This document shows, piece after piece, positions 7,777 to 13,581 of a DNA stretch of 17,409 nucleotides. The position numbers and the translations under genes were made by a program. Position 1 is the first letter of the stretch. Each line of letters starts with the position of its first letter. This stretch comes from JBBDIM01 sp040880405 (lineage in GTDB: Bacteria > Planctomycetota > Planctomycetia > Pirellulales > Pirellulaceae): positions 1 to 17,409 of the forward strand of contig JBBDIM010000148.1 in assembly GCA_040880405.1 (NCBI GenBank). The letters run 5' to 3'. The notes under the pieces are model-generated. The model was not told the DNA's origin. It searched no databases and saw only the letters and a program-made list of their open reading frames with translations.

Positions 7777-7797
7777 GTGAAAAAGGGTTAGGCATTC
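7777..7797 (+). repeat. REP-like half-site related to the 6604 repeat
   Basis: GTGAAAAAGGG followed by TTAGGCATTC matches the left arm at 6604 over GTGAAAAAGGG and then TYAGG, with one base fewer in the G-run. Together with the 6604-6687 repeat it brackets the exchanger gene. Similar cores recur at 7841 and 8410. Confidence 0.45.
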
Positions 7798-7840
7798 AAA
7801 GAAGTCCCACGAAGCTATTCGGCAAGTGAAAAGAAAAGTT

Positions 7841-7864
7841 CAAGGGATAGGTACTTTCTTTGCC
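7841..7864 (+). repeat. 24-bp imperfect direct repeat, left copy
   Basis: This copy begins CAAGGGATAGGTACT. It matches 8410-8433 at 20 of 24 positions. The two copies lie 569 bp apart and flank the attC-like structure and the SinR/Cas2-like ORF. Confidence 0.6.
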
Positions 7865-7929
7865 AACTTTCTTTCACTAAACATGTTCTAATGGGTTGCC
7901 TGCCCCCTACTTCTCTGGTATAAAGAAAA

Positions 7930-7963
7930 CGCGAAAGAAATGACGGCAATCATTCCTTTCGCG
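7930..7963. repeat. 14-bp hairpin next to the attC-like site
   Basis: CGCGAAAGAAATGA (7930-7943) and TCATTCCTTTCGCG (7950-7963) pair except at one position, around a 6-nt loop. On the minus strand the mismatch becomes G-U and a T-rich run (TTTTCTTT) follows, which resembles a terminator. No minus-strand gene lies immediately upstream, so its use is unclear. Confidence 0.5.
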
Positions 7964-8018
7964 TAACCTTTTGTTAGCTCCAGTGCCTTTCGGCGCGCTA
8001 ACGTCAAATTTGTTATGC
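7961..8018 (+). other. attC-like (integron recombination site-like) structure
   Basis: The 58-bp segment has nested palindromes in attC order. GCGTAAC (7961-7967, R''-like) pairs with GTTATGC (8012-8018, R'-like) at 6 of 7 positions. Inside these, GTTAGC (7973-7978, L''-like) pairs perfectly with GCTAAC (7997-8002, L'-like), and GTGCC-TTTC-GGCGC forms the tip. Length and order fit attC sites, which are typically about 57-141 bp. R' departs from the GTTRRRY consensus at its fifth base, and the two internal spacers differ (5 and 9 nt). No integron integrase is in the window and no second clear attC was found, so the call is tentative. Confidence 0.4.
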
Positions 8019-8079
8019 GGCATTGTAGTCGCAGGCGTGTGGCTAGGCAACTGGGCTCCTTCTATGAAAGGGGTGCCCG

Positions 8080-8352
8080 ATGCGCACCTATTGTATCAGT
8101 TATGACCTGCGAAAGCCCGGTCGTAACTACGACGACCTGTACACTGCAATTAAAGGCTGCGGTGCATGGTGTCATTGCTTGGAATCGATCTGGCTTGTGC
8201 GGACTACTTACTCCGCAAGCCAGATCCGGGACCTAATCTGGTCCACCATGGACGCCAACGATTCCATAGTCGTCTTTCAGGCGACCGCGCCAGGAGCTTG
8301 GCATGGACTTTCCGACCAAATCAGCGATTGGTTGAAATCCAATTTGCAATGA
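8080..8352 (+). CDS. Small SinR/Cas2-like protein
   Basis: The ORF encodes 90 residues. The start is well supported: AAAGGGG lies 6 nt before the ATG. The N-terminal strand RTYCISYDL with aspartate D9 at its end, followed by a helix (NYDDLYTAIKGCG) and a second strand (CLESIWLVRT), is the pattern of Cas2-like ferredoxin folds. The sequence also recalls small proteins often labelled 'SinR family' (from memory, not a search). The helix SASQIRDLIWSTMDANDSI and the C-terminal WHGLSDQISDWLKSNL complete an intact-looking domain. Cas2 proteins bind or cut nucleic acid, but no cas1 or CRISPR array is here, so activity is unknown. It stands alone between minus-strand genes, downstream of an attC-like site, in DNA that looks more AT-rich than its neighbours. 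Acquisition as a mobile cassette is inference. Confidence 0.75.
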   Translation: MRTYCISYDLRKPGRNYDDLYTAIKGCGAWCHCLESIWLVRTTYSASQIRDLIWSTMDANDSIVVFQATAPGAWHGLSDQISDWLKSNLQ

Positions 8353-8358
8353 AAACCC

Positions 8359-8495
8359 TGATCAGGTGATGCCTATTTCCGGAGAAGCAATTCTCCGGCC
8401 CCATTGAAGCAAGGGTTAGGTACTCTCATTGCGCGAGTAAAAACGGTGTTCCCGCAGTGAACCTGCGGGCCCCAATTAGCGGCATCACCTTATCA
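8359..8495. repeat. 137-bp inverted-repeat structure containing two hairpins
   Basis: The outer arms TGATCAGGTGATGCC (8359-8373) and GGCATCACCTTATCA (8481-8495) are complementary at 14 of 15 positions. Inside are two perfect hairpins: CCGGAGAA-GCAA-TTCTCCGG (8379-8398) and CCCGCAG-TGAAC-CTGCGGG (8451-8469). Each is followed by a similar tail, GGCCCCATTGAAGC and GGGCCCCAATTAGC, which suggests an internal duplication. It starts 7 nt after the SinR/Cas2-like stop codon. Confidence 0.65.
8410..8433 (+). repeat. 24-bp imperfect direct repeat, right copy
   Basis: This copy begins CAAGGGTTAGGTACT and is the partner of 7841-7864. It lies between the two hairpins of the 8359-8495 structure. Its GTTAGGT fits the GTTRRRY integron core consensus, but no matching R'' box is found to its left. 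Confidence 0.6.
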
Positions 8496-8540
8496 ATACC
8501 CATGATTCGCAATTCAAATTGACGAATCATGGGTATTTTT
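8495..8540 (+). terminator. Strong intrinsic terminator, plus strand
   Basis: AATACCCATGATTCG (8495-8509) pairs perfectly with CGAATCATGGGTATT (8523-8537). The inner CAATT/AATTG lengthens the stem, and five T (8536-8540) end the structure. The T-run is on the plus strand, so it would end transcripts of the SinR/Cas2-like gene 143 nt upstream. No such run is seen on the minus side for the aldo/keto reductase. Confidence 0.75.
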
Positions 8541-8557
8541 GCTTCCCTTGCAGCGAG

Positions 8558-8574
8558 ACGCGACACAGTCGCGT
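8558..8574. repeat. Small perfect hairpin after the aldo/keto reductase stop
   Basis: ACGCGAC and GTCGCGT form a 7-bp stem with a 3-nt loop, 15 nt downstream of the minus-strand stop at 8589. No T-run follows on the minus strand, so it could protect an mRNA end but is not a clear terminator. Confidence 0.35.
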
Positions 8575-8588
8575 AAATACGCAAATAC

Positions 8589-9575
8589 TTAATCGAAGAT
8601 CGGCAAAAACTTGCCAAAGGCCTCTTCGCAAAATTGGCCCGGGTCGTTGAATCTTCGGTGGCGGTCGAGCTCGTTGAGGGCGGCCATTTCGTCATCGGCC
8701 AGGGTGAAATTTTGGCTTTCCAAATTCTCTCGCAGCCGCTCGGGCCGAGAGCTTTTGGGAATCACAATCGTCCCCCGCTGGGTCCCCCAACGCAAGAGGA
8801 CTTGAGCCTGGGTGCGGCCATGATTATCGGCGATCACGCTCACCATGGGGTGCCTCAGCAAAGAATCCTTGCTGCTGGCCATCCCCAACTCGACATAAGA
8901 GGGTGCCCCCAAGGAAGAGAACGCGGTGACCGCCAGCCCCAAGTCTAGGCATAACCGCAAGAGTCGAGCCTGTGCGAGCAGAGGATGCATCTCGACCTGC
9001 AGCATCGCCGGCTGGATTTCCGCGTAGCTTACCAAATCGAGAATCAACGGAGAATTAAAGTTGCAAACGCCCAGGTTGCGGACCAACCCTTCCTCGACCA
9101 ACTGTTCCATCGCCCGCCAGGTTTCGTGCAGGGGAACGGGGTCGAGTCGCATCCGGGGTTCGGCCGCCTGAGTGTCGTAAATCCAGCCTGGCGGATAGCG
9201 ATTCTCCGGCGCGACGTAGGCCAGCGAAATCGGGAAATGGACCAGGTAAAGATCGAGATAATCGACCCGCAAATCGAGCAGTGTGCGCAGACACGCCGGG
9301 CGGACGTGCTCCGCTCGGTGATACGTGTTCCACAGTTTGGAGGTAATCCACAGCTCTTCCCGCTTCACCAGCCCGCCTTCGATGGCCGCTTGGATTCCTT
9401 CTCCCACCTCCGCTTCATTGCCGTAGTCGCAGGCGCAGTCGAGGTGCCGATACCCCATTTTAATGGCACTCTGTACAGTATACGCAGCATCTGTCGGTTT
9501 TATCTTCCAGGTTCCCAGCCCGATAACGGGCATATGGTCGCCACTGGGGGTATTTTGGGTGATTGAGGGATTCAA
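8589..9575 (-). CDS. Aldo/keto reductase, aldose/xylose-reductase-like
   Basis: This 328-residue (beta/alpha)8-barrel oxidoreductase would reduce aldehydes or sugars with NAD(P)H in the cytoplasm. The catalytic tetrad is visible: D46 (YRHLDCA), Y51 (CDYGNEAEVG), K80 (ITSKLWNTYH) and H113 (LVHFPISL). The cofactor-binding motif IPKSSRPERLREN is intact. The segment HFPISLAYVAPENRYPPGW resembles fungal xylose reductases, so pentose or polyol metabolism is possible, but the substrate is not proven. The N-terminus SITQNTPSGDHMPVIGLGTW matches the family's usual beginning, which favours the TTG at 9575 over the internal ATG (residue 15) that would cut the first beta-hairpin. No Shine-Dalgarno sequence precedes either start. 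The gene stands alone. Confidence 0.93.
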   Translation of the reverse strand: MNPSITQNTPSGDHMPVIGLGTWKIKPTDAAYTVQSAIKMGYRHLDCACDYGNEAEVGEGIQAAIEGGLVKREELWITSKLWNTYHRAEHVRPACLRTLLDLRVDYLDLYLVHFPISLAYVAPENRYPPGWIYDTQAAEPRMRLDPVPLHETWRAMEQLVEEGLVRNLGVCNFNSPLILDLVSYAEIQPAMLQVEMHPLLAQARLLRLCLDLGLAVTAFSSLGAPSYVELGMASSKDSLLRHPMVSVIADNHGRTQAQVLLRWGTQRGTIVIPKSSRPERLRENLESQNFTLADDEMAALNELDRHRRFNDPGQFCEEAFGKFLPIFD

Positions 9576-9898
9576 TGAAGAGGTTTCCGGAGGGTAATGA
9601 AAAAGGAAACAACCGCAAACAAATCAGATAAATAACCGTCATTCGATGGATTAAGATAGCAAGTTCGGAGGGATCGGGAACCCTCGATGCGCGAACCCGC
9701 TAAGCAAAAAATGATCACCTACCCAGGCCCCACCCAAGCAGGGTGGTCTGGCGATTATGGGGCGGTTTTGACTTGCATCGACCTAGCGGAAGAGCGAAGA
9801 TAGGGGATTAACCTCTAGTCCGCACTTCCCGCCTCGGTAAATCGCCGAATTGAGCCCCCTTCAAGGTGTTCGCTTCGTCATTCAGGAGATTGTCACCC
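9576..9898. other. Divergent intergenic region between the reductase and the CxxCH/LRR gene
   Basis: No gene or RNA is supported. A small perfect hairpin CCACCC-AAGCA-GGGTGG lies near 9730-9746. TTGACT at 9768 could be a -35 box for the downstream gene, but no good -10 follows at the right distance. AGGAG about 10 nt before the ATG at 9899 supports that start. Confidence 0.55.
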
Positions 9899-11110
9899 AT
9901 GCCACTGCGTCTCGCCCTCACCGCCATTTTCGCCGCTACGCTGATGCTGGTCCCGGTCCGCGAAAGTTTCGCGATTCCCTTCTTCTTTGAGGTCTTTACG
10001 GAGAAATACGCCAATTCGGCCTCCGAGGGCGAAAACGTCAAGAAGCTGGTCACGCTGGCCGAAGCCAACAAGTGCAACGTCTGCCACATCGATGGCCAAC
10101 CGAAAAAGGAACGCAACGCCTATGGCACCGCTCTTTCGGAGCACCTGGATAAAGGCAAGTTCGGCAAGCCCCGCCTCGAAACCGAACGCGAAGCGGCCGT
10201 CGCGGAGGTAATTGCGGCTTTTGACAAGGTCGCCGAGGTGAAACTGGTCGCCGATAAGGAAGATTCCCCAACCTTCGGTGCCAATCTGGCCGCCGGGAGT
10301 CTCCCCGCAGCCACCCCGGAACCACCCAAGGAAGAACCGAAGCCGGAACCCAAACCGGAACCGATGCCGGCCGAAGAGCCAATGCCCCAGCCGGAAACCA
10401 CGCCCGCGGAAACCCCTCAGCCAGCCGCCGGCAACTGGGCGGAACTGCTCAAGAACGAAATCAAGCAAGAGCTTAAGGCGGAACTGACCGCTGAGCTGGG
10501 CAAGGTTCTCCGCGAAGAACTGGGCCCCGAACTGCGGAGCGAGATCTCCAGCCAACTCGCCACCTCACTGAAGTCCGATATGCGTTCTTCGATCAAACGG
10601 ATGCTAATGGTCGAGATGAACCCGATCGGCGAAATTGACGACGCCACCGAGGAAGCGGCGATCGCCGAGGTGACGAAACTGGGGGGCCGCGTGACCAAGG
10701 TCGCCCAGACCTCCGACGACAAGGTCGTCTCGTTCCACCTGAGCGATCAAACCATCGGCGACGACGCCCTAGCCCTCGTCCGCAAGATCCGTGGCGTGGT
10801 GGAAGTGAACGTGCAGGGAACCGAAGTGGGGGACGCGGGGGTAAAGCACCTGGTCGGGCTGCCCACCATTCGCCGCTTGAACCTCGCCAAGACCAAGGTC
10901 ACCGACGAGGCCCTGCCTTACCTGGCGGTGCATGAAGAGTTGACCTACCTCAACCTGTACGGCACCCAGGTCTCCGACGCCGGGATCGCGTCGCTCGCCT
11001 CGCTACCCAACCTCGCCAAACTTTACCTCTGGCAAACCCAGGCCACCGAGGAAGGTGCCAAACAGCTCGAAGGCGAAGTCAGCAGCCTGGATGTGAACTT
11101 GGGCTACTAA
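9899..11110 (+). CDS. Exported CxxCH (haem c-like) protein with coiled coil and leucine-rich repeats
   Basis: The protein has 403 residues. A signal peptide (MPLRLALTAIFAATLMLVPV... RESFA) precedes the mature protein. A single CxxCH motif (C59, C62, H63, in KCNVCHIDG) could bind one haem c covalently. A Pro/Glu-rich linker (about 138-176) follows, then a charged helical segment (about 180-240, likely coiled coil), then short leucine-rich repeats (about 298-395, for example LTYLNLYGTQVSDAGIASLA). I chose the ATG at 9899, with AGGAG upstream, over a GTG eleven codons earlier because it gives a normal signal peptide. The role is unknown: the CxxCH part suggests redox chemistry and the LRR part protein binding in the periplasm. 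The stop overlaps that of the convergent esterase by 3 bases. Planctomycetes often join such modules (family knowledge). Confidence 0.87.
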   Translation: MPLRLALTAIFAATLMLVPVRESFAIPFFFEVFTEKYANSASEGENVKKLVTLAEANKCNVCHIDGQPKKERNAYGTALSEHLDKGKFGKPRLETEREAAVAEVIAAFDKVAEVKLVADKEDSPTFGANLAAGSLPAATPEPPKEEPKPEPKPEPMPAEEPMPQPETTPAETPQPAAGNWAELLKNEIKQELKAELTAELGKVLREELGPELRSEISSQLATSLKSDMRSSIKRMLMVEMNPIGEIDDATEEAAIAEVTKLGGRVTKVAQTSDDKVVSFHLSDQTIGDDALALVRKIRGVVEVNVQGTEVGDAGVKHLVGLPTIRRLNLAKTKVTDEALPYLAVHEELTYLNLYGTQVSDAGIASLASLPNLAKLYLWQTQATEEGAKQLEGEVSSLDVNLGY

Positions 11111-11985
11111 TCCGTGTTCCAATCACGCCATAGCCACCGCAGCGACTCCGGCAAAATCACTCCGCCGTGAATGCCGTTATGGCCGCCGATTCCTCCCACG
11201 AACTGGTAATCGTATTTGGCGAAGACGAGGGCCTTGTCCATTTGCAGGTTGGCCAGCCACCAATTGCCATGCTGGTTGTCGAGATCGTTCTCGCCATCTT
11301 GCAGCAGCACGCGGATCGGTTTGCGCTCGGTCTTGCGAATCCAAGCATGGTAGTTGTGGCCGCCGCGGATGTTGGTGAAGCTGCCGACATGGCTGAGCAC
11401 CTTATGAAACGCCTCCGGCCGTTCCCACGCCACGGTGAACGCACAGATGCCGCCGGACGAAATCCCGCAGATCGCGCGGTCTTTGGCCTCGGTCGAAAGG
11501 TTGTAGTCCTGGGCCACCAGCGGCAGCATCTCGTCGATCAGGAATTTGGCGTAGTCGCCACTGAGGGTGTCGTATTCGAAGCTGCGGTTGTTGGCTCGCC
11601 AAGGGGATTCGATCTGGCTATCTCCCTTGTGCCCCGGGTTGATGAAAATCCCGATCGTCACCGGCATCTGGCCCGCGGCGATCAAGTTATCGAAGACCAC
11701 CGGCACGCGGAACTGCCCCTTTTCATCGACATAGGTATGCCCATCCTGAAACACCATCACCGCGGCCGGTTTCTCAGCGTCGTACTGCTTGGGGACATAG
11801 AGGTAGTACTCGCGGGAGGTCTCGGGAAAGACCTTACTTTCGGCGAAGGTGTGCTTAGTGACCTCGCCCCGAGGGACGTCCTCTTTCCGCTCGGAGTCAG
11901 GACCTAGCTTGTAGCCAGAGTCATCGGCCCAGGCGAAAGAAACAAAAGCGAGCGTCAACAGGGACGCAAAAGAGAATGTCTTCAA
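11107..11985 (-). CDS. Secreted alpha/beta-hydrolase esterase (putative esterase, Fes/esterase D-like)
   Basis: A start at TTG 11985 gives 292 residues. GGGAG lies 9 nt before this TTG, and the protein then begins with a normal signal peptide (KTFSFASLLTLAFVSFAWA). The frame is open to a GTG at 12066, but that would bury the signal. The nucleophile motif is GISSG with S176. Candidate acid and base residues are D230 or D234 (LQDGENDLD) and H269 or H273 (GGHNGIHGG). Strands YYLYVPKQYD and AAVMVFQDGHTYVD are typical of the putative-esterase family, which includes enterochelin esterases, feruloyl and other CE1-type carbohydrate esterases, and S-formylglutathione hydrolases. With an export signal, polysaccharide ester removal is the most likely role, but the substrate is unproven. 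The DUF1559 gene lies 89 nt upstream on the same strand. Confidence 0.88.
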   Translation of the reverse strand: MKTFSFASLLTLAFVSFAWADDSGYKLGPDSERKEDVPRGEVTKHTFAESKVFPETSREYYLYVPKQYDAEKPAAVMVFQDGHTYVDEKGQFRVPVVFDNLIAAGQMPVTIGIFINPGHKGDSQIESPWRANNRSFEYDTLSGDYAKFLIDEMLPLVAQDYNLSTEAKDRAICGISSGGICAFTVAWERPEAFHKVLSHVGSFTNIRGGHNYHAWIRKTERKPIRVLLQDGENDLDNQHGNWWLANLQMDKALVFAKYDYQFVGGIGGHNGIHGGVILPESLRWLWRDWNTD

Positions 11986-12074
11986 GGGTGGGGTCTCCCG
12001 GAAAGTCGCGCAGGGTTGGGGGAAATGAACAGCCCAATCATAATCGCCGGGAGAAGGAACTGCCACTTCCCGCT

Positions 12075-12857
12075 TTAAGGATCAAACCCGCGGCCATCGT
12101 TGATATAAAAGCCATCTTCGAGGTCTTGCCGTCGCTGATCTTTCCCGATGAAGCGGACCGATCCATCCGCCAACAAGACCTGGTTGCCATGTTGAACCGT
12201 GTCCGCCAGGCGGGCGTATTGGGCCAAAATCGTATCGGGCGAGATATCGACTGGCTCGGTCCAAGCAACTGGCCGGTTCAGAAGTTCGATGACCATCAAC
12301 GTTTGGGAAGTGCCATCGGTGATCTCACGGAACGTGCTCGGTTTGGTCGTTCCCAGTACCGTTCCCTCGGAAGAGATGGCCAGGTAGGTGGTGAGTCCCT
12401 GCTTCCGATGCTCGGGATAGTGCGGCGAGGCATAGACCGAGGGCATCTGTTCCGCAACCTTTAGGTTGTCCGGGTGATCCCACGGTTTGTCGAAGTCGTA
12501 CGCCTGATGTAGGGACGTGGTGTCAGAGTTCCTGCCGTCAAAAAATGGCAAGATCAAGACTCGCCACGAGTGCATCGGCTTTCCGTTCTCGTCTGGGATA
12601 TAGGCGGATGGAAAGGTGCTGTAGGTATCGTGGTAGTTGTGCAGGGCGAGCCCGATGTGCTTGAGGTTATTCGCGGATGCCATTCGGCGGTAGGCCACCG
12701 GGTGATGCCCACCCATGGGCCAGAGCAGCAACACCATGAGCCCCAGTCCGATCCCAACACAGGCGAGAAACCAGAGATGCCCGCGAATAGTTGGCCAAAG
12801 TTCGGCGCGCTCAGGATCGGTAATTTGCTCGTCGCTTGGGGGTTTTGAAAAGTCCAT
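12075..12857 (-). CDS. DUF1559-family membrane-anchored protein
   Basis: DUF1559 proteins are highly multiplied in planctomycetes and resemble type IV pilin-like pseudopilins. This one has the hallmark NNLKHIGLALHNYHDTYSTF right after a transmembrane helix (about residues 27-48), the central segment HSWRVLILPFFD, and the C-terminal block HGNQVLLADGSVRFI. Most members carry an N-terminal prepilin signal (GFTLVE-like); here a hydrophilic stretch of about 25 residues precedes a plain membrane helix, so cleavage by prepilin peptidase is doubtful. I chose the ATG at 12857 (260 residues; GGATGG upstream). The ATG at 12887 (270 residues) is also possible, and a GTG at 12923 is less likely. The role of the family is not established. 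Confidence 0.88.
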   Translation of the reverse strand: MDFSKPPSDEQITDPERAELWPTIRGHLWFLACVGIGLGLMVLLLWPMGGHHPVAYRRMASANNLKHIGLALHNYHDTYSTFPSAYIPDENGKPMHSWRVLILPFFDGRNSDTTSLHQAYDFDKPWDHPDNLKVAEQMPSVYASPHYPEHRKQGLTTYLAISSEGTVLGTTKPSTFREITDGTSQTLMVIELLNRPVAWTEPVDISPDTILAQYARLADTVQHGNQVLLADGSVRFIGKDQRRQDLEDGFYINDGRGFDP

Positions 12858-12952
12858 CGTATTACCATCCACAAGTCGATTCGCCATAGCCTGAAAGGAA
12901 GTGGCACTACCCACGGGTGACACTTGGTGATGCCGCTTGCATTTTCTTTTTT

Positions 12953-13111
12953 ACCACGAATCACACGAATGACACGAATAAAGAGGGGATTCATGGCGAG
13001 TCGACTTTTCGAGCATCCTTTGTCTATCGTCCAATCAACCCGTGAAGCTCGAAAGCCTCAGAAACGTTATTTTCGCCGCTTGCGATTCGTGTTATTCGTG
13101 TCATTCGTGGT
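12953..13111. repeat. Inverted repeat whose arms are triple 9-bp units (ACACGAAT type)
   Basis: The left arm (12953-12979) is three 9-bp units: ACCACGAAT, CACACGAAT, GACACGAAT. The right arm (13085-13111), read on the minus strand, is ACCACGAAT, GACACGAAT, AACACGAAT. The arms match at 25 of 27 positions. Nested inside, CTTTTCGAGC (13005-13014) faces GCTCGAAAG. The 105-nt interior carries no gene. It looks like a small non-autonomous mobile or dispersed element. Confidence 0.75.
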
Positions 13112-13229
13112 TAAGCAATTCACGGTAGTTGGCGGTGTTCAACTTGAGAGCGGTGAAACCGGGCAGTTGTTCTTTTGGCTGCTCCTAACCAGCGCGACCC
13201 CCAGTAAAATCGTTGCCTACAACAACAAA

Positions 13230-13439
13230 GGGCCAACGGCCCGGTTTTATACCAGGCGTGGGACGCAGTCCCAGTCGCGTCGTCCCAACCAAATCGTGAG
13301 GGCTGTAAGCCCGGCATCATTTGCAGACTCGGTTCGCGTTGAACCCAGTAATGGGGCCGGGCCTTCAGCCCTCACGATTCTATTTGGATCGAGACATGGG
13401 GCGATGCCCCATGCTGGTATGAAGCCACGCCTTCGGCGT
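13230..13439. repeat. Cluster of five GC-rich palindromes
   Basis: In order: GGGCC-AAC-GGCCC (13230-13242); TGGGAC-GCA-GTCCCA (13259-13273); a larger inverted repeat with 23-nt arms beginning AATCGTGAGGGCTG (13292-13314 and 13357-13379, 21 of 23 matching); CATGGGGC-GAT-GCCCCATG (13395-13413); ACGCC-TTC-GGCGT (13427-13439). Four of the five have 3-nt loops. Function unknown. Confidence 0.7.
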
Positions 13440-13581
13440 TCGGTTTTTCGGTCGTGTTGATCTTCCGCCTTCCGCCGGATGTTCGTTTACTGCGGGGTGA
13501 CCGCTTGCTGCGGGTTGATCATCATTTACAAGGTGTTCGTTTTCCGAAGCACATCCCCCGCCATCGTGTCCAAAACCGCCC

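Larger units (their letters stand above)
12858..13581. other. Long intergenic region with palindromic elements, no gene
   Basis: A plus-strand open frame (12924-13460) spans most of this region, but it reads through two sets of inverted repeats and has no protein-like pattern, so I do not call it. The region holds the 9-bp-unit inverted repeat at 12953-13111 and the hairpin cluster at 13230-13439. The rest (13112-13229 and 13440-13581) shows nothing I recognise. Confidence 0.6.

Noticed and set aside
7777..7797. GTTAGGC as a second integron core site
   Set aside because: It fits GTTRRRY, but no partner R'' box or L boxes lie within attC distance; it is better explained as a REP-like half-site.
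8353..8421. Second attC after the SinR/Cas2-like gene
   Set aside because: GTTAGGT is present at 8415, but the left side has only AAAACCCT and no TAAC-type R'' box; internal pairing is poor.
8426..8695. Minus-strand open frame of 89 codons
   Set aside because: It overlaps the aldo/keto reductase 3' end in another frame and the terminator hairpin; no independent support.
12953..13111. CRISPR array
   Set aside because: The repeated unit is only 9 bp with no spacers and is arranged as an inverted pair.
12924..13460. Plus-strand open frame of 178 codons
   Set aside because: It reads through the 9-bp-unit inverted repeat and the palindrome cluster; composition follows the repeats and no domain is visible.
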